Shown: positions 6,322 to 14,987, counted from the first letter of the stretch. The stretch: 39,927 bases of DNA from Alphaproteobacteria bacterium (GCA_009694095.1 SHVV01000006.1:1-39927); one strand, 5' to 3'. Notes: generated from the sequence alone by a model not told the origin. Program-made: numbers and translations.

Positions 6322-8309
6322 TCCCCGAGCTTGGACATTACGCGGTGGTGCTGGCGCTGGCGGTCGCGATCGCCCAGATGCTGATCCCGCTGATCGGCGC
6401 CAGTCGCGCTCTGCCGTCATGGGTCGCGGTGGCGCGGCCAGCCGCTGTGGCGCAATTCGCCTTCGTCGCGTTCGCGTTCGCGGCGCTGATGTATTCCTAC
6501 ATCGTCTCGGATTTCAGCGTCATCAACGTCGCCGAGAACTCGCACACCCTGAAGCCGATGCTTTACAAAGTGACGGGGTTGTGGGGGAACCACGAGGGTT
6601 CGCTGCTGCTCTGGGTTTTCATGCTTACTGCGTTCGGCGCGGCGGTGGCGCTGTTCGGCGGCAATCTGCCGCCGACGCTCCGCGCCCGCGTGCTAGCCGT
6701 CCAGGCGGCGGTTGGGGTCGGGTTCTACCTTTTCATCCTGCTCACCTCGAATCCGTTCGGACGCATCCTGCCGCCGCCCTTGGAGGGCCATGGTCTGAAC
6801 CCGCTCTTGCAGGACCCCGGTCTCGCTTTTCACCCGCCGTTCCTCTACCTGGGCTACGTCGGCTTCTCGATGGCGTTCTCGTTCGCGATCGCCGCTTTGA
6901 TCGAAGGCCGAGTCGATCCTGCGTGGGCGCGTTGGGTCCGGCCATGGACGCTCGCCGCCTGGTGCGCGCTCACGCTCGGCATCGCTCTGGGCTCATGGTG
7001 GGCGTACTACGAATTGGGTTGGGGCGGCTGGTGGTTCTGGGACCCGGTCGAGAACGCCTCGTTCATGCCTTGGCTGCTCGGCACCGCGCTCTTGCACACC
7101 GCGATCGTGGTCGAGAAGCGTGACGCGCTGAAGACCTGGACCATCCTGTTGGCGCTCCTCACCTTCGCGCTGTCGCTCTTGGGCACGTTCCTGGTGCGAT
7201 CGGGCGTCCTCACCTCAGTGCACGCCTTCGCGACCGATCCCGAGCGCGGCGTTTTCATCCTGCTCTTTCTCGTCATCGTGGTCGGCGGCTCGCTGACGCT
7301 GTACGCGATCCGCGCGCCAACGCTCGGCAACGGCGGCCTGTTTCAACCGATCAGCCGCGAAGGCGCGCTCATCTTCAACAATTTGCTGCTGACGACGGCC
7401 TGCGCGACCGTGTTCATCGGCACGATGTACCCGCTTTTCCTCGACGCCGTCGCCGGCGCCAAGGTCTCGGTCGGCCCGCCCTATTTCAACGGCACATTCG
7501 CGCCTCTCATGGTGCCGCTGATCGCCGCCATGGCAGTCGGGCCGCTCTTGCCATGGAAGCGCGGCGACATCGCCGGGGCATTCGGCCGGCTGAAATTCGC
7601 CTTCGCCGCCGCCGCGCTGGTCGCGCTGGCGACGCTCTACTTCGCGTGGGGCGGCCCGGTTCTCGCCGTGTTCGGCATGGCGGTCGCGGCGTGGCTCATC
7701 GTCGGCGCGGCGGTCGAATTCGCCGAGCGCGTTCGCCTGTTTCGCGCGCCGCTCGCCGAAACCTGGCGACGCGCGCTGCACTTACCGCGCGCCGCCTACG
7801 GCATGTCGATCGCCCACGCCGGCATGGGCCTCGTCGTCATGGGAATCGTCGCGACCAGCTCTTGGGAGCAAGAAAAACTCCTGATCATGAAGCCCGGCGA
7901 TCGAACGTCGATCGCCGGCTACGACATCGCCTTCGAAGGCGTCAGCAACGTGCGCGGGCCCAACTACTCGGCCGCGCGCGGCCATTATCAGGTGACGCGC
8001 GCCGGCGCGTTCATCGCCCGCATGGAACCCGAGCAGCGGAGCTATCCGACGCCACCGATGCAAACCTCGGAAGCCGCGATCCGCCCGCGCACCGACGGCG
8101 ATCTATATATCGCCATCGGCGACCCGGCTGAAAACGGCGGCTGGGCGACGCGGCTTTATCACAAGCCACTGGTGCACTGGATTTGGTTCGGCGCGTTCGT
8201 CATGGTCGGCGGCGGCCTTATTTCGCTCACCGACCGGCGCCATCGCGTCGGTGCCCCGGCCCGGCAGCGCGGGCCGGCGGTCCAGCCGGATGTCCAGGCG
8301 GCGGAGTAG
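6318..8309 (+). CDS. ccmF: Cytochrome c haem lyase subunit CcmF
   Basis: CcmF is a large polytopic membrane protein that, with CcmH/CcmI, transfers haem from CcmE to the CXXCH motif of apocytochrome c. The start is ATG 6318 (MIPELGHYAVVLAL), overlapping the ccmE stop. The ORF-track start ten codons earlier lies inside ccmE. The 663-residue protein carries the WWD haem-handling signature WGGWWFWDPVENASFMPW (about 235-252), GLWGNHEGSLLLW (88-99) and conserved histidines in the following loops. Length and multi-helix pattern are standard. Confidence 0.96.
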   Translation: MIPELGHYAVVLALAVAIAQMLIPLIGASRALPSWVAVARPAAVAQFAFVAFAFAALMYSYIVSDFSVINVAENSHTLKPMLYKVTGLWGNHEGSLLLWVFMLTAFGAAVALFGGNLPPTLRARVLAVQAAVGVGFYLFILLTSNPFGRILPPPLEGHGLNPLLQDPGLAFHPPFLYLGYVGFSMAFSFAIAALIEGRVDPAWARWVRPWTLAAWCALTLGIALGSWWAYYELGWGGWWFWDPVENASFMPWLLGTALLHTAIVVEKRDALKTWTILLALLTFALSLLGTFLVRSGVLTSVHAFATDPERGVFILLFLVIVVGGSLTLYAIRAPTLGNGGLFQPISREGALIFNNLLLTTACATVFIGTMYPLFLDAVAGAKVSVGPPYFNGTFAPLMVPLIAAMAVGPLLPWKRGDIAGAFGRLKFAFAAAALVALATLYFAWGGPVLAVFGMAVAAWLIVGAAVEFAERVRLFRAPLAETWRRALHLPRAAYGMSIAHAGMGLVVMGIVATSSWEQEKLLIMKPGDRTSIAGYDIAFEGVSNVRGPNYSAARGHYQVTRAGAFIARMEPEQRSYPTPPMQTSEAAIRPRTDGDLYIAIGDPAENGGWATRLYHKPLVHWIWFGAFVMVGGGLISLTDRRHRVGAPARQRGPAVQPDVQAAE

Positions 8310-8312
8310 CCG

Positions 8313-8846
8313 ATGCGTTGGCGCACAGTCCTCCCGCTGGTGCTCTTCGCCGTACTCGCGGTGGCGCTTGGCGTCGGATTGACGCTCAACCCGCGCGATA
8401 TCCCCTCGGCGCTCATCGACAAACAGGTTCCCGACTTCGCTCTACCGCCGGTGCCGGGCAAAGCGCTCGGACTCGCGAGCGCCGATCTCAAGAACGGCGA
8501 GGTCGCGCTCGTCAACGTGTTCGCGTCGTGGTGCGTCGCCTGCCGCGCCGAGCACCCGCTGTTGATGGAACTCGCCCGCCGCCGCACCGTCCCGCTGCAC
8601 GGCCTGGCCTACAAGGACGCGCCCGCCGACTCGGCCCGTTGGCTCGCCGAGTGGGGCGATCCCTATGAGCGCACCGGCGTCGACCGCGTGGGCCGCGTCG
8701 GCATCGACTTCGGCGTCTATGGCGTGCCGGAAACGTTCGTCGTCGACGGCCAAGGTCGGATCGTCTTCAAGCACATCGGCCCGATCACACCACGCGATCT
8801 CGAGTCCAAGATACTGCCGGCCATCGCCACGGCGCGCGGATCATGA
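8313..8846 (+). CDS. ccmG: Thiol:disulfide interchange protein CcmG/DsbE
   Basis: This is a periplasmic, membrane-tethered thioredoxin that keeps apocytochrome c cysteines reduced for haem attachment. The 177-residue protein has an N-terminal signal anchor (about 5-23), then the DsbE domain with LVNVFASWCVACRAEHP (redox cysteines C74 and C77) and the cis-proline loop YGVPETFVVDGQGRI. A WCxxC active site followed by RAEHP is typical of CcmG. The gap to ccmF is 3 bp, and ccmG overlaps the ORF-track frame of ccmH, although the likely ccmH start lies further downstream. Confidence 0.95.
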   Translation: MRWRTVLPLVLFAVLAVALGVGLTLNPRDIPSALIDKQVPDFALPPVPGKALGLASADLKNGEVALVNVFASWCVACRAEHPLLMELARRRTVPLHGLAYKDAPADSARWLAEWGDPYERTGVDRVGRVGIDFGVYGVPETFVVDGQGRIVFKHIGPITPRDLESKILPAIATARGS

Positions 8847-8865
8847 CGCCTGGGGGCCGCGTTAC

Positions 8866-8958
8866 CCCCCTCCCTACCCTCCCCCTCAAGGGGAGAGGGG
8901 AAGGGACACCGGCCCCCACCGATCCCCCTCTCCTTGAGGGGAGGGGCAGGCGGAGGGG
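8866..8958. repeat. Double CT/GA palindrome ahead of ccmH, copy 2 of a dispersed family
   Basis: Two back-to-back palindromes of the form CCCTCCCCCTCAAGGGGAGAGGGG and CCCCCTCTCCTTGAGGGGAGGGG fill the gap between ccmG and the likely ccmH start. They read through in the ccmH frame and produce the low-complexity peptide PLPTLPLKGRGEG in the ORF track, which is not expected to be part of CcmH. The same element type occurs in intergenic positions elsewhere in the window. Confidence 0.7.
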
Positions 8959-8977
8959 TTCCTCGACCCGCATACGT

Positions 8978-9487
8978 TTGAGAATCACCGCCCCGCTTTT
9001 CGTTTTCGTCGCGTTCCTGCTCCTCGGCAATGCGGCGCGTGCGCTCGGCATCGATCCACCGTTGCCCGATCCGGCGCAGGAAGCGCGCGCCGTGGATCTG
9101 CACAAGGCGCTGCGGTGCCTGGTGTGCCAAAACCAGTCGATCCACGATTCGAACGCCGGCCTCGCCACCGACCTGCGCCGCATCGTGCGCGAGCGCATCA
9201 CCGCCGGCGACAGCGACAAACAGGTGATCGATTACGTCGTCACCCGGTACGGCGATTGGGTGTTGCTGAAACCGCCCCTTAATGTGCGGACGGCGGTTTT
9301 ATGGGCGGCGCCAGTGATTCTCATCTTGCTCGGCGCGGGCTTCGTCGCCAGTTTCCACCGACGCAACCGCAATGTCGCGCTCACCCTGCCGACGCCCCTC
9401 TCGGACGCCGAGCGCGCCAGGCTCAATGCGATCATGAGTAGCGACGAGCCGCCGCCGGCGGTTCGCTCCAAAGGAGCGGGGTCTTGA
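8978..9487 (+). CDS. ccmH: Cytochrome c-type biogenesis protein CcmH (CcmL-type thiol oxidoreductase)
   Basis: CcmH is the membrane-anchored periplasmic oxidoreductase that works with CcmG on the apocytochrome c disulfide. I place the start at TTG 8978, giving a signal sequence RITAPLFVFVAFLLLGNAARA and a mature domain with the family motif LRCLVCQNQSIHDSNA (C47, C50). This is followed by RIVRERITAGDSDKQVIDYVVTRYGDWVLLKPP and a C-terminal transmembrane helix. The result is 169 residues, close to the usual size. The ORF-track start at 8843 would add 45 residues encoded by a palindromic repeat. No strong Shine-Dalgarno is visible within 12 bp of the TTG, so the exact start is uncertain. The 3' end overlaps ccmI. 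Confidence 0.9.
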   Translation: MRITAPLFVFVAFLLLGNAARALGIDPPLPDPAQEARAVDLHKALRCLVCQNQSIHDSNAGLATDLRRIVRERITAGDSDKQVIDYVVTRYGDWVLLKPPLNVRTAVLWAAPVILILLGAGFVASFHRRNRNVALTLPTPLSDAERARLNAIMSSDEPPPAVRSKGAGS

Positions 9488-11013
9488 TCCAGGCGTGGTT
9501 CTGGCTCGTCCTCGGCGTGATGACGTTGGGCGCCGTCGCCGCGATCGCGGTGCCGCTGGTGCGCGCCAAAGGCGACGCGACCCCACGCGCACACTTCAAC
9601 CGTCAAGTTTATCGCGATCAGCTGCGCGAACTGGAACTCGACTTGGCGCGCGGCGTGATCGGCGAAAGCGAAGCGAAAGCGGCACGGATCGAAATTGAAC
9701 GACGCCTGCTGTCGGCCGCCGATGAACAAACGCCGACGAAGGTGCTGCTCGCGTTCCGGGACAACGCGCTCGCCGCCGCCGCCGCCGTCGTGCTGATTCC
9801 CGTAGCGGCGATCGCTCTTTATACCTGGCTCGGCTGGCCCGATGCGCCGGGCGCCACCTTCGCCGGACGCGCGCATCCGCCGCTTGGTCGCCAAGCCGGC
9901 GGGCCGGTCGCCGAATCGAGCGCCGCCGCCGGCATGCAAACGCCGCACGACCTTGACGCCAACATCGTTCGACTCAAGGCTCGCCTCGACGCGGATCCGA
10001 ACGATCTACAAGGCTGGCTGCTGCTCGGACGCTCCTATGCCTTCACGGCGCGCCACGACGAAGCGACGGCGGCGTTTCAACGAGCGCTCACCCTCGCGCC
10101 CGACGACCCCGACGTTCAAGTGCTGGTGGCTGAAGCGATCGTGATGTCGGCGGGCGGTCGAGTTGCCCCCGAGGTCGAGAAAATTTTCCGCGGCGTGATG
10201 GAACAAGATACGTCGCACCCGGCCGCGCGTTATTACCTCGCCCTGGCCAAGGCGCAGGCGGGGGCGCTCCGCGAAGCCTTCGATATGTGGCGCTCGCTCC
10301 TGCTCGACTCGCCGCCCGACGCGCCGTGGCGCGAGAAGGTCGCCGCGCGCGTGCGCGAGATGGGCGAGCGACTTGGCCTAGCGGCCGGCGCCGGTGTGCC
10401 GCCCGACGCGCGCGGCGCCGGCGTCAGCGTGCCGCGTTCGTCCGCGGCGCCGACGCAAGCGGCGCGGTCGCCACCGGTCTCGACAGCGCCGGCACCGGCC
10501 TCGGGCGCGGGTGCGCCGCTGCGCGGACCTTCGGCCGCCGACATCGCCGCGGCGCAGAAAATGGCGCCCGAAGACCGCCAGCAAATGATTCGCGACATGG
10601 TCGAGGGCCTCGCGGTGCGGCTGGAAGAAAATCCGAACGACGCCGAGGGCTGGCAGCGGCTGGCGCGCGCCTATGGCGTGCTGGGCTACAAGGCCAAGGC
10701 AAACGACGCGCTTGGCAAGCTCGCCGCGCTCAGACCGACCGATGTCGATACTCTGCTCGATTACGCCGCGGCGTTGCTCGAGGCGCGCCCGCCTGGCGCA
10801 CCGTTCCCGGTGCCGGCGATCACGGTCTTCAACCAGATCCTTGCCCTCAATCCCGAGAACGCCGGCGCGCTTTACTATCTGGGCCTCGCCGAAGCCGAAG
10901 CCGGGCGGATCGACGCTGCCCGCGCGCGCTGGCGGCAGCTCCTACCCCGCCTCGAACCTGGCAGCCCCTCCTATCAAACCGTCAAACGCGCGCTCGACTC
11001 GCTCGAAAAGTAA
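9484..11013 (+). CDS. ccmI: Cytochrome c-type biogenesis protein CcmI, TPR protein
   Basis: CcmI is the apocytochrome c chaperone of the haem lyase complex. The 509-residue product begins with a membrane helix (QAWFWLVLGVMTLGAVAAIAVPLV), a cytoplasmic segment with the family signature FNRQVYRDQLRELELDLARGVIGESEAKAARIEIERRLL, and a second helix (AAAAAVVLIPVAAIALYTWLGW). A long periplasmic part follows with tetratricopeptide repeats, such as LDADPNDLQGWLLLGRSYAFTARHDEATAAFQRAL and LEENPNDAEGWQRLARAYGVLGY. A Pro/Ala-rich linker separates two TPR blocks. The TTG start lies in a TTGA overlap with the ccmH stop. It is the last ccm gene, with a terminator about 60 bp downstream. Confidence 0.93.
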   Translation: MIQAWFWLVLGVMTLGAVAAIAVPLVRAKGDATPRAHFNRQVYRDQLRELELDLARGVIGESEAKAARIEIERRLLSAADEQTPTKVLLAFRDNALAAAAAVVLIPVAAIALYTWLGWPDAPGATFAGRAHPPLGRQAGGPVAESSAAAGMQTPHDLDANIVRLKARLDADPNDLQGWLLLGRSYAFTARHDEATAAFQRALTLAPDDPDVQVLVAEAIVMSAGGRVAPEVEKIFRGVMEQDTSHPAARYYLALAKAQAGALREAFDMWRSLLLDSPPDAPWREKVAARVREMGERLGLAAGAGVPPDARGAGVSVPRSSAAPTQAARSPPVSTAPAPASGAGAPLRGPSAADIAAAQKMAPEDRQQMIRDMVEGLAVRLEENPNDAEGWQRLARAYGVLGYKAKANDALGKLAALRPTDVDTLLDYAAALLEARPPGAPFPVPAITVFNQILALNPENAGALYYLGLAEAEAGRIDAARARWRQLLPRLEPGSPSYQTVKRALDSLEK

Positions 11014-11071
11014 CGGTGGTTAAAAATCCCTTGCCGCAGAATCCCTTACGTCGCGCGAGCCGCCGAAAATG

Positions 11072-11094
11072 CGCCCCGTTCGGGCGTTTTTTTT
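11072..11094 (+). terminator. Rho-independent terminator after the ccm cluster
   Basis: CGCCC-CGTTC-GGGCG is followed directly by eight T residues, a compact stem-loop with U-tract. It lies about 60 bp after the ccmI stop and about 100 bp before the NUDIX start, the expected place to end ccm transcription. The stem is short (5 bp) but fully GC. Confidence 0.75.
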
Positions 11095-11194
11095 CGCCCG
11101 CGCGGCGGTCGCCTGCTCCGCCCGATCGGCGACCACCTGCCCCGCGCCTCGACCCGCCCTTGGCCCGAACACGCACCTCGTGAGAGAGTGCGGC

Positions 11195-11770
11195 ATGAGC
11201 GAAACGCTGCGCGCCAAGGGGCCAATCGTCGAACGCGTGCCGGAGGGCGACACGCGGGCCCGGCTGGTGTGCGAGGACTGCGGCTTTATCCGCTACGAGA
11301 ATCCGAAGATCGTCGTCGGCGCGGTCTGCGCGTGGGAGGATCGCGTGCTGCTCTGCCGCCGCGCGATCGTCCCGCGCCGCGGCTACTGGACGATTCCGGC
11401 GGGCTACCTCGAACTCAACGAATCCCCGGCCGCCGGCGCGGCCCGCGAGGCGCGCGAGGAGGCTGAGGCCGAGATCGCAATCGACGCCCTGCTCGCGGTC
11501 TACGCGGTGCCCCGCATCAGCCAGGTGCAGCTCATTTACCGCGCGCGCCTGATCTCGCCCGCGGTCAAACCCGGGATCGAGAGCGAGGACGCGGCGCTGT
11601 TCGGCTGGGACGCCATCCCGTGGCGCGAGCTGGCGTTCCCCTCGGTCCATTGGGCGCTCGACGATTTCCGCGCCACCGCCGGCCTCGCCGCTTTCGCGCC
11701 GCGCGGCAATCCGCCGGGCGCAACCGGCGACCGAATGCCGGACGGCGGCGCCGCGTGGCGGCGCGAGTAG
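11195..11770 (+). CDS. NUDIX hydrolase with an N-terminal zinc-ribbon-like segment
   Basis: This 191-residue protein starts at MSETLRAKGPIVERVPEGDTR. The longer ORF-track start would run through the ccm terminator. It contains a CEDCGFIRYENPKIVVGAV segment, as in the zinc-ribbon-containing NUDIX group (only one CxxC pair is visible). The NUDIX box is GYLELNESPAAGAAREAREEAEAEI (about 70-94); the late Gly of the consensus is replaced, while the metal-binding R-E-x-x-E-E core is intact. The C-terminal WALDDF region resembles proteins often annotated as ADP-ribose or NADH pyrophosphatase-like, but the substrate cannot be decided. It stands alone, between the ccm terminator and the amidotransferase gene. 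Confidence 0.85.
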   Translation: MSETLRAKGPIVERVPEGDTRARLVCEDCGFIRYENPKIVVGAVCAWEDRVLLCRRAIVPRRGYWTIPAGYLELNESPAAGAAREAREEAEAEIAIDALLAVYAVPRISQVQLIYRARLISPAVKPGIESEDAALFGWDAIPWRELAFPSVHWALDDFRATAGLAAFAPRGNPPGATGDRMPDGGAAWRRE

Positions 11771-11908
11771 CGCAGACCCGCCGTGGTCGTCCGAGCCTCG
11801 TCCCGAAAACCGCGGTGCCTGGCGCCGGGCCGCGCGGCAATGACGAGAAAATAAGCGGCGCACTTCACCCGTTGGCGTTGGCGCGCGCCCGTTCAATGAG
11901 GTCCTGAC

Positions 11909-12724
11909 ATGTGCCGCTGGCTCGCCTATTCCGGTCGTCCGATCCTGCTCTCGACCATGATCCTCGACCCCGAGCATTCGCTGATCGACCAGAGCTTGCG
12001 CGCCAAGCGCGCGCAACACACCACCAACGGCGACGGCTTCGGGGTGGGGTGGTACGACAAGGAACCCGAGCCCGGTCTTTTCCGCGACACGCTACCGGCG
12101 TGGAACGACGAGAACTTGAAGAACCTCTCACAGCACATCGAGTCACGGCTTTTTTTCGCCCACGTGCGGGCCTCGACCGGGACCGCGGTCATGCGGCCGA
12201 ACTGCCACCCGTTCCGCCACGGCCGCTGGCTGTTCATGCACAACGGCGCGATCGGCGGTTTCGAGGACGTGCGGCGCGAACTCGACAATCTGATCGCGCC
12301 CGCGTTCTATCGCCACCGCCTTGGCACCACCGACAGCGAGACGATCTTTTATCTCCTACTGACGAACGGGCTCGACGCTCACCCCGAAGCCGCGATCGCC
12401 AAGACCGTCGGGCAAGTCCTGCGCGTCATGCGTAAAGCTCGACCTGAGAGCCGCTTCTCGCTCACAGCGGCGGCGGCCGACGGCGAGCGGGTCTACGCCA
12501 TCCGCTATTCGTCGGACCATGCCTCGCCGACGCTCTTCTATAGCCAGACCGCGCGCATCTTCGCCGACCTCGGCATCGATCCCGGCCGGCGCGACCCGCA
12601 TCCGATCCTCATCGTCTCGGAACCGCTCGATTCATCGAGCGGGCATTGGACCGAAGTCGCCGAGGCGCAGCTCCTAGTCGCGCACCACGGCAAGGTCTCC
12701 GCGCACGCCTTCGCGCCGGAGTGA
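11909..12724 (+). CDS. Class II glutamine amidotransferase (EgtC/YafJ-like)
   Basis: The 271-residue protein begins MCRWLAYSGRPILL. Cys2 becomes the N-terminal nucleophile of an Ntn-type glutaminase after methionine removal. Typical elements follow: NGDGFGVGWY, FAHVRASTGTAVMRPNCHPF (substrate arginine loop), and WLFMHNGAIGGF. There is no synthase domain, so it belongs to the stand-alone class II group that includes YafJ and the ergothioneine enzyme EgtC. No egtB or egtD is nearby, so an ergothioneine role is not supported by context. The 138-bp gap upstream shows nothing recognisable. Confidence 0.86.
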   Translation: MCRWLAYSGRPILLSTMILDPEHSLIDQSLRAKRAQHTTNGDGFGVGWYDKEPEPGLFRDTLPAWNDENLKNLSQHIESRLFFAHVRASTGTAVMRPNCHPFRHGRWLFMHNGAIGGFEDVRRELDNLIAPAFYRHRLGTTDSETIFYLLLTNGLDAHPEAAIAKTVGQVLRVMRKARPESRFSLTAAAADGERVYAIRYSSDHASPTLFYSQTARIFADLGIDPGRRDPHPILIVSEPLDSSSGHWTEVAEAQLLVAHHGKVSAHAFAPE

Positions 12725-12756
12725 GCAACTCCCACCCGCTCGCATTCCGCTCGAGA

Positions 12757-12826
12757 CCTCCCCCGCTGCGCGGGAGGGGCGAAAAAAGACCCCCCCCCGG
12801 CTTTGCAGGGGGAAGCGGCGGAGGGT
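12757..12826. repeat. CT/GA palindromes, copy 3 of a dispersed family
   Basis: Two palindromic units, CCTCCCCCGCTGCGCGGGAGGGG (12757-12779) and a CCCCCCCCCGGCTTTGCAGGGGGAAG unit (from about 12790), lie between the amidotransferase stop and the VOC gene. They are separated by GCGAAAAAAGA. They are of the same type as the elements at 8866-8958 and 27648-27670. The run of nine C residues is unusual. Confidence 0.65.
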
Positions 12827-12935
12827 TCGGCTGGACACGTCGAATTTTCGCCGAGCCTTGTCGGAGACGCCAAAATGGTTCAGTTTTGTGTCTCAATACC
12901 GGTACGTTCGGGGATTCCATTCAGGAGAGGTCATC

Positions 12936-13322
12936 ATGTTTGCCTACGTCATGGTCGGAACCAACAATGTGAAACGCGCCGCCAAGTTCTACGACGCCGC
13001 GCTCAAACCGCTCGGGCTGGTGCGAACCGGGGGCAGCGACCGCCACCTCGGTTACGGACCGAAAAGCACGCCGAAAAAATCCAAGTTCTACGTGACCAAG
13101 CCCTACAACAAGAAGGCGGCGACGTTCGGCAACGGCACGATGATTTCGCTCGAGGCCAAATCGAAGCGGGCGGTCGATGGCTTTCACGCCGCGGCGATCG
13201 CGAACGGCGGCAAGGATGACGGCAAGCCGGGTCCCCGTCCGGCCGATGGCAATAACTATGTGGCCTATGCCCGCGACCCGGACGGCAACAAGATCTGCGC
13301 CTACTGCGCCAAGGCGAAGTAG
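12936..13322 (+). CDS. VOC (glyoxalase/bleomycin resistance-like) family protein
   Basis: This 128-residue single VOC domain starts MFAYVMVGTNNVKRAAKFYDAALKPLGL, the typical first beta-alpha-beta unit. It ends GNNYVAYARDPDGNKICAYC, the usual final strand with the metal-site Asp-Pro-Asp-Gly-Asn. I use ATG 12936 because AGGAGAGG lies 6-13 bp upstream and the domain begins exactly here; the longer ORF-track start adds unrelated residues. VOC proteins include glyoxalases, dioxygenases and resistance proteins, so the function is open. It is followed 28 bp later by a frameshifted secreted protein gene. Confidence 0.88.
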   Translation: MFAYVMVGTNNVKRAAKFYDAALKPLGLVRTGGSDRHLGYGPKSTPKKSKFYVTKPYNKKAATFGNGTMISLEAKSKRAVDGFHAAAIANGGKDDGKPGPRPADGNNYVAYARDPDGNKICAYCAKAK

Positions 13323-13350
13323 CGAGGTTCCTGAAGCTGCGGGATCGACG

Positions 13351-13844
13351 ATGCGAATAATCGGTCCACACAGTCCGAAGAGTGCGTTCGGTCGGCGGCG
13401 TTCGCGGACCGGCATGATTGCGGGCGCTTGCCTGATGCTGCTCGCGCTGGCGGGACCGGCGGATGCAGCGCCAGACACGACGCGACAGCGAACCGCACCA
13501 GCTTCATCGCAGCCGGCGGCCGTCAGATCGGCCGGATTGCAGACGGCATTTGGACGATGCGGGTCGACTTCACGCTGCAATGCGCGTTGGTCATAGAGGT
13601 GCCGCTGACGATCGCCGAGGGAAAACTCAAGGCCGAGCTTAAGCACCCGCGCGACCCGGTGACCTTCGACATCAGCGGCGCCGTCGCCGCCGACGGTGTC
13701 GTGACCCTGCGCGGGATCGGCTCGATCGTTAGGCTGGAGGGACGCGGCAAGATCGACAAGGACAAAGGTTCGGGCGACATGTTCATCATCCACGGCGATG
13801 GCGATTGTTCGGCGAAGTGGACCGTCGCGCGCAATCCAACCTGA
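13351..13844 (+). pseudogene. Small secreted protein, frameshifted after the signal peptide
   Basis: One frame starting at ATG 13351 (or ATG 13414) encodes a clear signal peptide, MIAGACLMLLALAGPADAAPDT. It then turns into Arg/Ser-rich nonsense that ends at 13596. The mature part continues in another frame: DATANRTSFIAAGGRQIGRIADGIWTMRVDFTLQCALVIEVPLTIAEGKLKAELKHP and so on to GDGDCSAKWTVARNPT, TGA 13842. The switch lies at about 13470-13495 and corresponds to one missing base. The mature domain is about 115 residues, beta-rich, with two cysteines (TLQC, GDCS), suggesting a periplasmic beta-sandwich. I do not recognise a named family. The DG-x-W motif near the start of the mature chain is also seen in the secreted protein at 31389-31784. 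Confidence 0.75.
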
Positions 13845-13920
13845 GTCGGACAACCCGAGCGACGACGCGCCAAGTCGCCGATCTCATCGGGTCGAACCGT
13901 CACCATCCCCGAGTGCCTCC

Positions 13921-14739
13921 TCAGCGGGACAACGGAAACCGCGCCACCAAAAAGCGCAGCGCAGCCTCGGTCCCGCCCTTGAACGGCACGTCGTTGTGGC
14001 CGGCGCCAGCGATGAAGACGCCCTGCTTGGGCTCGGGCGCAGCGGCCAAGAGCGCGCGCCCCGAGCCGACCGGTACGATGTCGTCGGCCTCGCCGTGGAC
14101 GATGAGAAGGGGCGCGCGCAAGGCGCCAATGCGGGCGATCGATTCGTAACGATCCTTCATCAACCAGCGCACCGGCAGGAAACGATAGTGATGGGCGGCG
14201 ATATCGACCGCCGAGGTGAGCGGCGCTTGCAGGATGAGGGCGGCGATGTCCACTTCGGTCGCGACCTTGACCGCGACGCCGGAGCCCATAGATTCGCCGA
14301 AGAGCACGATCCGTTCGGGCGCGACGCCTTGCGCTTGCGCGAAGCCTAGCGCGGCGGCGCCATCGGCGAACCAGCCGGCTTCGCTCGGGCTGCCTTCGCT
14401 CGCGCCGTAGCCGCGCATATTGAAGAGCACGACGCCGATGCCGCGGTCGAGCCACGGCCGCACCGTCGCGGCGCGGTCGGCGATGTTGCCGCCGTTACCG
14501 TGGAAGTAAACGATCGTCGGACTCTGGCCAAGCGCGGCGCGATACCAGCCAACGAGACGCACGCCGTCCGCCGCCCGCGTTTCGACCACCGCCATTTCCG
14601 GCACGCCGGCGGTCGCGGGCGAGGGCTGCACGCGGTCGGGAAAATATTGCAAGCCGCGCTGAAAGGCGAATGCCAGCGCGACGACGCCGGCATAGGCAAC
14701 GAACAGGCCCGCGGCGATCTTGAGCGCGGCTTCGATCAC
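13921..14739 (-). CDS. Alpha/beta hydrolase with N-terminal membrane anchor
   Basis: This 272-residue protein begins VIEAALKIAAGLFVAYAGVVALAFAFQRGL, a signal anchor. I use the GTG at 14739 because the ORF-track start runs back through the brnTA palindrome. The fold signature is complete: oxyanion-loop YFHGNGGN (79-85), nucleophile elbow GESMGSG (S150), acid HGEADD (D219) and catalytic histidine GAGHND (H248). The layout matches the BEM46/ABHD13-like group of membrane-anchored serine hydrolases, whose substrates are poorly known. It diverges from brnT. No strong ribosome-binding site is visible ahead of the GTG. Confidence 0.85.
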   Translation of the reverse strand: MIEAALKIAAGLFVAYAGVVALAFAFQRGLQYFPDRVQPSPATAGVPEMAVVETRAADGVRLVGWYRAALGQSPTIVYFHGNGGNIADRAATVRPWLDRGIGVVLFNMRGYGASEGSPSEAGWFADGAAALGFAQAQGVAPERIVLFGESMGSGVAVKVATEVDIAALILQAPLTSAVDIAAHHYRFLPVRWLMKDRYESIARIGALRAPLLIVHGEADDIVPVGSGRALLAAAPEPKQGVFIAGAGHNDVPFKGGTEAALRFLVARFPLSR

Positions 14740-14963
14740 GGGGCGTCGAGCGAGGGAGCCATACCGAAGAGTAGCACGACCAAAACAGCCGCCCGACGAG
14801 CCCGAGTTTGGCGTCGAGGGATCGCTCCGCCTCGCTACGTCGATCGACGGCCAGCTCGGAGCGTCGATTCTGAAAAGCCAATTACGATCCCGCCGATGAG
14901 CGGCGAGCCGCCGTCGATCGCAAGCAGGGGAGGGACAGATCAGCGGCGTCTTTCGTAAGGTAA

Positions 14964-14984
14964 TGTATATTATGGTAATATACA
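14964..14984. promoter_or_regulatory. Perfect palindrome overlapping the brnTA promoter, probable autoregulatory operator
   Basis: TGTATATTA-TGG-TAATATACA is a perfect 9-bp inverted repeat, very AT-rich in a GC-rich region. It ends three bases before the brnT ATG. TATTAT and TAATAT inside it are plausible -10 boxes, so a bound ribbon-helix-helix dimer would block transcription. Type II antitoxins of the BrnA kind are known to repress their own operons, which makes this the likely operator. There is no Shine-Dalgarno between the palindrome and the ATG, so brnT may be read from a leaderless or very short leader mRNA. Confidence 0.75.
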
Positions 14985-14987
14985 AAC

